A DNA stretch of 64,000 nucleotides, from assembly GCF_900104095.1 (NCBI RefSeq), contig NZ_FNJO01000006.1, forward strand, positions 280,573 through 344,572. The letters run 5' to 3'. The position numbers and the translations under genes were made by a program. Under the pieces are notes generated by a model that saw only the letters and a program-made list of their open reading frames with translations, did not search any database and had not been told where the DNA came from. Positions 57,852-64,000 of the stretch are shown here, one piece after another. This DNA comes from Ralstonia sp. 25mfcol4.1. Its GTDB lineage: Bacteria > Pseudomonadota > Gammaproteobacteria > Burkholderiales > Burkholderiaceae. The stretch's first letter is position 1. Every line of letters starts with the position of its first letter.

Positions 57852-58280
57852 ATGCGAACCACCAGCTACTACCCCGTGTTGATGACTGAAGACGTGGCCG
57901 GGACGGCGGCGTTTTACGCCAGGCACTTCGGCTTTGCGCCAGTGTTCACCGCCGACTGGTACGTGCATCTGCAATCGGTGCAGGACCCGCAGGTGAACCT
58001 GGCCATCCTCGATGCCAGCCACGACACGATTCCGGCACAGGGGCGCGGCAGGACTGCCGCCGGCATGCTGCTGAATTTCGAAGTCGACGATGTGGATGCG
58101 GTGCATGCGCGGCTATCGGGCGCCGGGCTGCCCATCCTGCTGCCCCTGCGCGACGAGGCGTTCGGGCAGCGCCACTTCATCACCGCCGATCCGAATGGCG
58201 TGATGCTCGACATCATCACCCCGATCGCCCCGTCCGCCGAGTTTGCCGCCCAGTACGACGCCGACGCGTTGCCGGGCTGA
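57852..58280 (+). CDS. VOC (glyoxalase/bleomycin-resistance) family protein
   Basis: A 142-residue protein with two beta-alpha-beta-beta-beta modules. The first holds [20 protein letters not shown] and [17 protein letters not shown]; the second holds [20 protein letters not shown] and the terminal [18 protein letters not shown]. Members bind metals or drugs or act as dioxygenases or isomerases. It is divergent from a TetR gene across two operators, an arrangement typical of toxicant-inducible detoxification genes. ATG 57852 is the family start. Confidence 0.85.
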   Translation: MRTTSYYPVLMTEDVAGTAAFYARHFGFAPVFTADWYVHLQSVQDPQVNLAILDASHDTIPAQGRGRTAAGMLLNFEVDDVDAVHARLSGAGLPILLPLRDEAFGQRHFITADPNGVMLDIITPIAPSAEFAAQYDADALPG

Positions 58281-58312
58281 ACCCGCCACCGCGGCGGATA
58301 TCGATCGCGGTC

Positions 58313-59503
58313 TTATGCGATGCCTGCCGCCTGCAGCCCCCACCCGGCCAGCGCGCACGCGAGCACCACCGCCCATGGCGGCACGCGCCAGACGGCCAGC
58401 GCAACCAGCGCCAGCAGGGCCAGCGCGAAATCCGCCGGAGCCAGCACGGCGCTGGTCCAGACCGGGTGATACAAGGCTGCCAGCAGCAGCCCCACCACCG
58501 CCGCGTTGACACCGGCCAGCGCCGCGCGGGTGGCGCCATGGCGGCGCAGCCGTTCCCAGAAGGGCAGCGCGCCAAAGACCAGCAGGAACGACGGCGCGAA
58601 GATGGCCACCACGCAGAGCGCGCCGCCGGACCAGCCATTGGGCGCCAGCGTACCGGCGGCGCCGAGGAACGCGGCGAACGTGAACAGCGGCCCGGGCACC
58701 GCCTGCGCCGCACCGTAGCCGGCCAGGAACGTATCGTTGTCCACCCAGCCCGGCGGCACCACGGCCGCCTGCAGCAGCGGCAGCACGACGTGACCGCCGC
58801 CGAAGACCAGCGCCCCGGCGCGGTAGAAGGCATCGAACAGGGCCACCGCGTGATTGCCGGACGCGCGCGCGGCAAACGGCAATCCCACCAGCAACACCGC
58901 GAAGGCGACCAGGCACAGCAGCGCCAGCCCATGGCCCACCGGCACGGACAGCGGTTCGTGCGGCACGGCATCGCTGCTGCGGAAGCGGCGCGCGCCAATC
59001 AGGCCCGCCACCACCATCACGCCCAACTGGCACGCCGGCGACGGCACCAGGCTGACCGCCACGGCGGCCAGCGCCATCAGCGTGATACGGGGGGCGTCGG
59101 GACAGAGCGAGCGGGCCATGCCCCAGACCGCCTGCGCCACCACGCCCACCGCCGCCACCTTGAGCCCATGCAGCGCGCCGGCCGGTATCAGGTTGCCATA
59201 GCGCGACAGGCCCAGCGCAAACAGGATCAGCGCCACGGCGGAAGGCAGCGTGAAGCCGATCCATGCCGCCAGCGCGCCCAGGTAGCCGGCGCGTGACAAG
59301 CCGACCACCATGCCCACCTGGCTGCTGGCCGGACCCGGCAGGAACTGGCACAGCGCAACGATATCGGCATAGGCATGTTCGCTGAGCCAGCGGCGCTGCG
59401 CCACGAACGCCTCGCGAAAATACCCAAGGTGCGCCACCGGGCCGCCGAACGACGTCAGGCCGAGGCGCAGGAACACCACAAATACTTCCCACGCGGCGCT
59501 CAT
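58313..59503 (-). CDS. chrA: Chromate transporter ChrA
   Basis: A 396-residue CHR-family protein that exports chromate. Both homologous halves are present: LRLGLTSFGGPVAHLGYFRE and CQFLPGPASSQVGMVVGLSR in the first, GALVFGGGHVVLPLLQAAVV and GYGAAQAVPGPLFTFAAFLG in the second. The long two-domain form is the proteobacterial type. Its ATG overlaps the TGA of the upstream histidine kinase (ATGA), so it is the third gene of a two-component operon. No chrB regulator is nearby, which is unusual for Cupriavidus chrA. Confidence 0.92.
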   Translation of the reverse strand: MSAAWEVFVVFLRLGLTSFGGPVAHLGYFREAFVAQRRWLSEHAYADIVALCQFLPGPASSQVGMVVGLSRAGYLGALAAWIGFTLPSAVALILFALGLSRYGNLIPAGALHGLKVAAVGVVAQAVWGMARSLCPDAPRITLMALAAVAVSLVPSPACQLGVMVVAGLIGARRFRSSDAVPHEPLSVPVGHGLALLCLVAFAVLLVGLPFAARASGNHAVALFDAFYRAGALVFGGGHVVLPLLQAAVVPPGWVDNDTFLAGYGAAQAVPGPLFTFAAFLGAAGTLAPNGWSGGALCVVAIFAPSFLLVFGALPFWERLRRHGATRAALAGVNAAVVGLLLAALYHPVWTSAVLAPADFALALLALVALAVWRVPPWAVVLACALAGWGLQAAGIA

Positions 59504-60885
59504 GCCCGGTCTCCTTGGGTGTCGTTCATGCGGATGGTCGCTACCAGCCCGGTGCCTTCCGACGCCGGCCGGTTGGCCAGGTCGATCGACAGTCCATGCA
59601 GTTCGGCAATGCGCCGCGCGATGGAAATGCCGAGCCCGGTGCCCTGTTCATGCTGCGAGCCGCCCCGGAAGAAGCGGCTGCCCAGCCGCGCCAGCTGGTC
59701 GGGCTGCACGCCGGGGCCGCGGTCGGCCACCACGATGCAGTCGGGTTCGAAGGCCAGCGTGACGGTTGACCCCGCCGGGCTGTAGCGCAGCGCGTTGTCC
59801 ATCAGGTTGCGCAACATGGTGCCAAGCAGCGTGGGGTCACCGCAAACGTCGATGGGTTTGGCGTCGGGGCGCGGCCAGACGATCTCCATGTCGACGTGGC
59901 GGCGTTCGGACAGCAGGAGGCAGTCGGAGAGCACGTGCTGGGAGACGTCGCGCCAGTCCACCGCGCTGCGCGAGGGCGGGCCGTTCTCGTCCTCCAGCCG
60001 GCTCATCGTCAGCAGTTGCGATACCAGGTGGCTCAGGCGGTCGATGCCGGCTTCGACGTTGATGGCAGCCTGGGCACGCTCGGCCGGATCGGCGGAGCGC
60101 CGGGCGACGTCCCACTGCGCCTTCAGCGCGGCCAGCGGCGTGCGCATTTCGTGCGCGGCATCGGCGGTCAGCCGGCGTTCGTGTTCGAGCAGGGCCGATA
60201 CGCGGTCCAGCAGGCGGTTCATCGCGTGCACCAGCGGCGCCAGTTCGGGCGGCGCGTCGTGCAGCGAGATCGGCGTGGGATCGCCGGGAGCCCGCGTGGC
60301 GATGGTGTGCGACAGCGCCAGCATCGGGTGCAGCATCCGGCGGATGCCCCACACCAGCAGCGTGGTCAGCAACGGCAGCCCCACCACCCAGGGCAGCACC
60401 TGCGCCTGCAGGTACGACCACACCAGCTCCTCGCGCTCGGCCATGATCTGGCCCACGCAGACGCGCCAGCCGGCCACGGGCCCATCCAGATAGTAGAGGC
60501 GCCAAGGCACGCCATCGATCTGCCGGTCGGTAAAGCCGCGTACACCGGGCAGGCGCGGCAGGCGGTCGCCGTCGGGATCGATGTGGAACGGTTGGCCGGT
60601 GCCGCGCCAGGTGGCGATTGCCATGTCGCCAAGGCCGGCGGCGCCGAGGTCGCCCAGGTCGGTATCGCCGGGCACCATGCCGTCCGGCTGCGGGTGCGGA
60701 GGTACCGCGCCGGTGTTGATCAACGGCAGCACCGCCTGCATCTGCTGCGCCATGCGCACCATGGCGGTGTCATAGAACTCGTTGATCTCCATGCGCGCGT
60801 TCAGGAAGATCATGACGCTGGTGAGTACCCAGGCAAACGCCACCGACGCCAGCACGACCAGTATCAGCCGCCGCTGCAGGGTCAT
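59500..60885 (-). CDS. Sensor histidine kinase (QseC/PmrB-like)
   Basis: A 461-residue membrane kinase with two transmembrane helices (RLILVVLASVAFAWVLTSVM; VLPWVVGLPLLTTLLVWGI) around a periplasmic sensor of about 130 residues rich in Asp and Gly (PGDTDLGDLGAAGLGDM). Then come a HAMP-like linker, the H-box ADAAHEMRTPLAALKAQWD, the N-box RNLMDNALRYSPAGS, and G boxes VADRGPGV and GTGLGISIARRIAE. The acidic periplasmic loop could bind metal ions or cationic peptides. Start and stop both overlap neighbouring genes by four bases. Confidence 0.9.
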   Translation of the reverse strand: MTLQRRLILVVLASVAFAWVLTSVMIFLNARMEINEFYDTAMVRMAQQMQAVLPLINTGAVPPHPQPDGMVPGDTDLGDLGAAGLGDMAIATWRGTGQPFHIDPDGDRLPRLPGVRGFTDRQIDGVPWRLYYLDGPVAGWRVCVGQIMAEREELVWSYLQAQVLPWVVGLPLLTTLLVWGIRRMLHPMLALSHTIATRAPGDPTPISLHDAPPELAPLVHAMNRLLDRVSALLEHERRLTADAAHEMRTPLAALKAQWDVARRSADPAERAQAAINVEAGIDRLSHLVSQLLTMSRLEDENGPPSRSAVDWRDVSQHVLSDCLLLSERRHVDMEIVWPRPDAKPIDVCGDPTLLGTMLRNLMDNALRYSPAGSTVTLAFEPDCIVVADRGPGVQPDQLARLGSRFFRGGSQHEQGTGLGISIARRIAELHGLSIDLANRPASEGTGLVATIRMNDTQGDRA

Positions 60886-61589
60886 GCATCGTCCCCGTTG
60901 CCGTTGTCGGCCGAGGGGGTCTCCAGCGCGTCGAGCGTGCCGAGCGTGTAGCCGGCACCGCGCAGCGTGCGCACGATGCCGGGATGGATCTTGCGCCGCA
61001 GGTGGTGGATATGCACTTCGAGCGTGTTGCTCTCGGAACCTTTTTCCCACTCGTAGAGTTTGTCGCGCAGAAATTCGCGCGTCAGCACGCGGTTGGGGTG
61101 CGCCAGCAGCAGTTCCAGCAGCATCGATTCGCGGCTGGTCAGGTCCACCGACTTGCCCTGCCAGACGGCCAACCGCGCGGCCGGGTGGTATTCGAGCGGG
61201 CCGTGGCGCCATACCGGCTCGGGCATGCCCGCGGACCGGCGCGTGTGCGCGCGCAGGCGGGCAGCCAGTTCGTCCAGATCCACGGGTTTGATCAGGTAGT
61301 CGTCGGCGCCGGCATCGAGCCCGCTGATGCGGCTTTGCACCGCGTCCCGGGCGGTCAGCACTACCACCGGCGTCTGGCGGCCCTGGTTGCGCCAGCGCGA
61401 GAGCAGCGTCACGCCGTCCTGGTCCGGCAGGCCCAGATCCAGCAGCACCGCGTCGTAGTGCATGGCGGCGATGGCGCGGTCGGCATCGGCCCCGGTACGG
61501 AACCAGTCCACGGCGTGCCCCATCAGCTTCAGGCCGCGCTGCATGCCATCCCCCAACATGGGGTCGTCTTCAACGATAAGTATTCTCAT
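60882..61589 (-). CDS. OmpR-family response regulator (QseB/PmrA-like)
   Basis: A 235-residue regulator. The receiver domain has MRILIVEDDPMLGDGMQRG, the phospho-acceptor in VLLDLGLPDQDG, VVLTARDA and DDYLIKPVDLDE. The winged helix has VDLTSRESMLLELLLAHPNR and NTLEVHIHHLRRKI. It leads the operon with the kinase and chrA. A dyad of the CTTAAT type, similar to PmrA boxes, lies about 105 bases upstream, between it and arnT. Confidence 0.92.
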   Translation of the reverse strand: MRILIVEDDPMLGDGMQRGLKLMGHAVDWFRTGADADRAIAAMHYDAVLLDLGLPDQDGVTLLSRWRNQGRQTPVVVLTARDAVQSRISGLDAGADDYLIKPVDLDELAARLRAHTRRSAGMPEPVWRHGPLEYHPAARLAVWQGKSVDLTSRESMLLELLLAHPNRVLTREFLRDKLYEWEKGSESNTLEVHIHHLRRKIHPGIVRTLRGAGYTLGTLDALETPSADNGNGDDA

Positions 61590-61692
61590 GAGCGAACTGC
61601 TTGGAACGACTGTTTATTGGTATCGATTGAAACGGGACGCATGATGCACTTCGCGCGGTCCAAGCGTAGCATCGCGCCGGGTCAGGTGCACG

Positions 61693-61726
61693 CTTAATCT
61701 GAAATTAAGGCTGATTCCCTAATCTG
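61693..61726. promoter_or_regulatory. PmrA-like box between the two-component operon and arnT
   Basis: CTTAAT-CTGAA-ATTAAG (61693-61709) is a perfect dyad of hexamers separated by five bases, the half-site and spacing of PmrA/QseB-type regulators. Ten bases later TAATCT (61720-61725) can serve as a -10 for arnT, so the box would overlap the -35. TTAATCTG (61694-61701) recurs as CTAATCTG (61719-61726). Confidence 0.6.
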
Positions 61727-61808
61727 CGCGCTCGATTCTCCAAGATCAACGCGCGTGCAGGACCGATTGGGCACAAACGCGACTTCGGCGAAGCCACCCG
61801 GATCCGAC

Positions 61809-63569
61809 ATGCACCTTCCTCCTAGCAAGCAACGCATCACGCACGAAGTGGCTGACCGGACCCGTCCGGTTTCGTTGCCGGCCGGCTTGCGCGTGTCTGC
61901 CGTGGCTGGCTGGACGGCGCTGTTCGTCGCTGTGGCGCTGCTGGTCTGGTTCGGTACGCTGGGCCTGCGGCACCTGGTGGGACCCGACGAAGGGCGCTAC
62001 GCGGAAATCTCGCGCGAGATGCTGACCACGGGCGACTGGGTCACGATCCGCTACAACGCGCTGAAGTATTTCGAAAAGCCGCCATTCCACATGTGGGCAA
62101 CCGCCGTGACCTACGCGCTGTTCGGCGTGGGCGAATGGCAGGCGCGCCTGACCGTGGCGCTGGCCGGCCTGCTGGGCATCGGCATGTCGATGCTGGCCAC
62201 CTGGCGCTGGTTCGGGCCGCGTGCGGCCGCGTTTGCCGGCCTGGCGCTGCTGGCCGCGCCGATGTGGAGCGTGGCTGCGCATTTCAACACGCTCGACATG
62301 ACGCTGGCCGGCGTGATGTCGTGCATCCTGGGCTGCATGCTGGTGGCCCAGCATCCGGACGCTTCGCCAACCAGCCGGCTGCGCTGGATGGTGGCGTGCT
62401 GGGCAGCGATGGGCGTGGCCATCCTGACCAAGGGGCTGGTGGGCATCGCGTTGCCCGGCCTGGTGCTGGTGGTCTACACGCTGGTCACGCGCGATTGGGG
62501 ATTGTGGCGCAGGCTGCACCTCACGGCCGGTGCGGTGACGATGCTGGTCATCGCCATGCCGTGGTTCTACCTGGTGTCCGAGCGCAATCCCGAGTTCCTG
62601 AACTTCTTTTTTATCCACGAGCACTGGCAGCGATATACGTCCGGCGTGCATTCGCGCGGCGGCCCGATCGTGTACTTCGTGCCGCTGGTGCTGGCGGGCT
62701 TCCTGCCCTGGGCAGGCCTGTTCCCCCGGTTGTGGACAGCCATGCGCAGCGCGGCCCCAGCCGAGGATGCCACCGCGCGCGCGCGTTTCCGTCCGGCACT
62801 GATGGCGGGCATCTGGGCCATCGCCATCTTCGTATTCTTCAGCCTGTCGCGCTCCAAGCTGCCCGGCTACATCGTGCCGGTGTTCCCGGCGCTGGGCATC
62901 CTGGCCGGCGTGGCGCTCGACCGCATGGATGCGCGGGCCTGGGGCCGCCAACTGCGGGCCATGGCCATCGTTGCGATCTGCGGATTGCTGGCCAGCCCGA
63001 TCGTGGCCACGCTCAACGCGAACCACACGCCGAATGCGTTCTACCGCGCCTATGCCGTCTGGGTCGCCGTGGCCTTCGTGGTGATGCTGCTGGCCATCCT
63101 GGCGGCGCGCATGCTGCTGCAGCGCCGTGGCGTGCTGCCCAGCGTAGCTGTCTATGCCTTGGGCATGTACATGGGATTCACCGCCGCGCTGCTGGGCCAC
63201 GAGACGGTGGGCGGCCCGGCGTCGGGTGCCGACCTGGTGCCGCAGATCCACCAGCGGCTGACGCCGGGCATGAAGCTCTACGGCGTCAACATGCTGGACC
63301 ACACGCTGCCGTTCTACCTGGGCCATCCGCTGACGATGGTGGGTGCGGCGGACGAACTGACGTTCGGCACCACGATCGAACCGCAACGCTGGCTGCCCGA
63401 CGTGGCCGCCTTCGCAAAGGTCTGGAAGGGCGGCGAGCCCGCGATGGCGGTCATGTCGCCCCAGACCTACCTGGAACTGTCGTCCAGCATTCCACTCTAC
63501 GTCGTGGCGCGCGACTGGCGCCGCGTGGTGGTGACAAACGTGGCGGTCCCGCCGCCGCAGTCGCGCTGA
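61809..63569 (+). CDS. arnT: ArnT-like lipid A glycosyltransferase (GT83/PMT)
   Basis: A 586-residue integral membrane enzyme of the GT83 family that transfers 4-amino-4-deoxy-arabinose from undecaprenyl phosphate to lipid A, lowering affinity for polymyxin. The periplasmic acidic motif [20 protein letters not shown], the [17 protein letters not shown] loop and [20 protein letters not shown] are typical. About twelve helices precede a C-terminal periplasmic domain ([18 protein letters not shown]). ATG 61809 is chosen; GTG 61755 is in frame. It is followed by an arnA-like gene and preceded by a PmrA-like box. Confidence 0.88.
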   Translation: MHLPPSKQRITHEVADRTRPVSLPAGLRVSAVAGWTALFVAVALLVWFGTLGLRHLVGPDEGRYAEISREMLTTGDWVTIRYNALKYFEKPPFHMWATAVTYALFGVGEWQARLTVALAGLLGIGMSMLATWRWFGPRAAAFAGLALLAAPMWSVAAHFNTLDMTLAGVMSCILGCMLVAQHPDASPTSRLRWMVACWAAMGVAILTKGLVGIALPGLVLVVYTLVTRDWGLWRRLHLTAGAVTMLVIAMPWFYLVSERNPEFLNFFFIHEHWQRYTSGVHSRGGPIVYFVPLVLAGFLPWAGLFPRLWTAMRSAAPAEDATARARFRPALMAGIWAIAIFVFFSLSRSKLPGYIVPVFPALGILAGVALDRMDARAWGRQLRAMAIVAICGLLASPIVATLNANHTPNAFYRAYAVWVAVAFVVMLLAILAARMLLQRRGVLPSVAVYALGMYMGFTAALLGHETVGGPASGADLVPQIHQRLTPGMKLYGVNMLDHTLPFYLGHPLTMVGAADELTFGTTIEPQRWLPDVAAFAKVWKGGEPAMAVMSPQTYLELSSSIPLYVVARDWRRVVVTNVAVPPPQSR

Positions 63570-63592
63570 CCGATCTTTGAACTACCCGTTTT

Positions 63593-63617
63593 GGCCGACA
63601 TCGCGCGGCCCTTTTTT
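63593..63617 (+). terminator. Possible intrinsic terminator or attenuator between arnT and arnA
   Basis: GGCCG (63593-63597) and CGGCC (63606-63610) form a short GC stem with an eight-base loop, followed by CTTTTTT (T run 63612-63617). It lies 24 bases after arnT. The stem is short, so partial termination is more likely than a full stop. Confidence 0.5.
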
Positions 63618-63639
63618 CGTTTTGAAAGATTCCCGATCC

Positions 63640-64000
63640 ATGCAGCACAAGCGAGTCCTGATTCTTGGCGTCAACGGCTTCATCGGCCACCATCTGACGC
63701 GCCGCATCCTGGAAACCACGCAGTGGGAGGTCTACGGCATGGACATGTCGTCAGACCGCCTGGGCGACCTGGTGAACCATCCGCGCATGCACTTCTCCGA
63801 GGGTGACATCACCATCAACAAGGAGTGGGTGGAGTACAACATCCGCAAGTGCGACGTGATCCTGCCGCTGGTGGCCATCGCCACGCCGGCCACGTACGTG
63901 CGCAACCCGCTGCGCGTGTTCGAGCTGGACTTCGAGGCCAACCTGCCGATCGTGCGCAGCGCCGTGAAGTACGGCAAGCACCTGGTGTTCCCGTCGACCT
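63640..64000 (+). CDS. arnA: ArnA C-terminal-type UDP-glucuronate decarboxylase, cut by window end
   Basis: The first 120 residues of a short-chain dehydrogenase-fold enzyme. It opens [20 protein letters not shown] with the GxxGxxG nucleotide loop, then [40 protein letters not shown] and [20 protein letters not shown], matching the decarboxylase half of ArnA that oxidises UDP-glucuronate. It starts directly with this domain, so the formyltransferase half is not fused at the N-terminus, as in other beta-proteobacteria. It continues the arn cluster after arnT. Confidence 0.85.
   Translation, partial: MQHKRVLILGVNGFIGHHLTRRILETTQWEVYGMDMSSDRLGDLVNHPRMHFSEGDITINKEWVEYNIRKCDVILPLVAIATPATYVRNPLRVFELDFEANLPIVRSAVKYGKHLVFPST

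Overview
The window is high-GC, densely coded DNA with the gene repertoire of a Burkholderiaceae beta-proteobacterium, most like Cupriavidus or Ralstonia. The signs are a Bug-type (TctC) tricarboxylate binding protein, many LysR, TetR and MarR regulators, an OmpC-like porin with a GTG start, a catB-catC muconate module, and an RND efflux operon laid out like BpeEF-OprC/CeoAB-OpcM of Burkholderia. I see no rRNA, tRNA, CRISPR array or insertion sequence. The first 126 bases are the tail of an unidentified gene and the last 361 bases are the start of an ArnA-like gene, so both ends are cut.

Layout. 1-3.75 kb: a TetR regulator with a clear operator-promoter, an FkbM methyltransferase and an OpgC-like membrane acyltransferase. 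2.9-6.3 kb: a CatR/BenM-type LysR gene divergent from catB-catC-bug, with an ATAC-N7-GTAT site between them. 6.4-14.5 kb: a ChaA-type antiporter, a small membrane protein, a FecA-like TonB receptor, an SRAP (YedK) protein, a triple-BON protein, a GlxA-like AraC regulator and a secreted M20 carboxypeptidase. 14.6-23 kb: a LysR gene divergent from llpE-bpeE-bpeF-oprC, whose LlpE lacks the catalytic serine. 23.1-31.2 kb: a secreted bactofilin-like repeat protein behind an 18-bp dyad, DUF2127, an ABM monooxygenase, pssA, a DUF1254 lipoprotein, an Old Yellow Enzyme, an acyl-CoA dehydrogenase, an MFS carrier and an exported cupin.

31.5-43.5 kb: a 55-residue membrane protein whose stop codon lies in a nine-copy 8-bp tandem repeat, an aldehyde dehydrogenase, a NarL-type regulator with a hybrid kinase, peptidase E, then a LacI-controlled ABC importer coupled by an overlapping start to a GpdQ-like phosphodiesterase, and an NTF2-like protein. 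43.7-52.6 kb: a DUF1800-DUF1501 secreted pair, a MarR-GNAT fusion with a textbook autoregulated promoter, an EAL protein, a class A penicillin-binding protein and a porin. 52.7-58.3 kb: an exported catalase-peroxidase behind an AT-richer 500-bp leader, a small lipoprotein, and a TetR gene divergent from a VOC protein across two operators. 58.3-64 kb: a response regulator, kinase and ChrA chromate transporter in one translationally coupled operon, divergent from arnT and an arnA-like gene across a PmrA-like dyad.

The most unusual points are chrA inside a QseBC/PmrAB-like operon facing lipid A modification genes, the serine-less LlpE, the importer-phosphodiesterase operon, the signal-peptide KatG with its structured leader, and several sharply defined operators and orphan terminators that point to unannotated transcripts.
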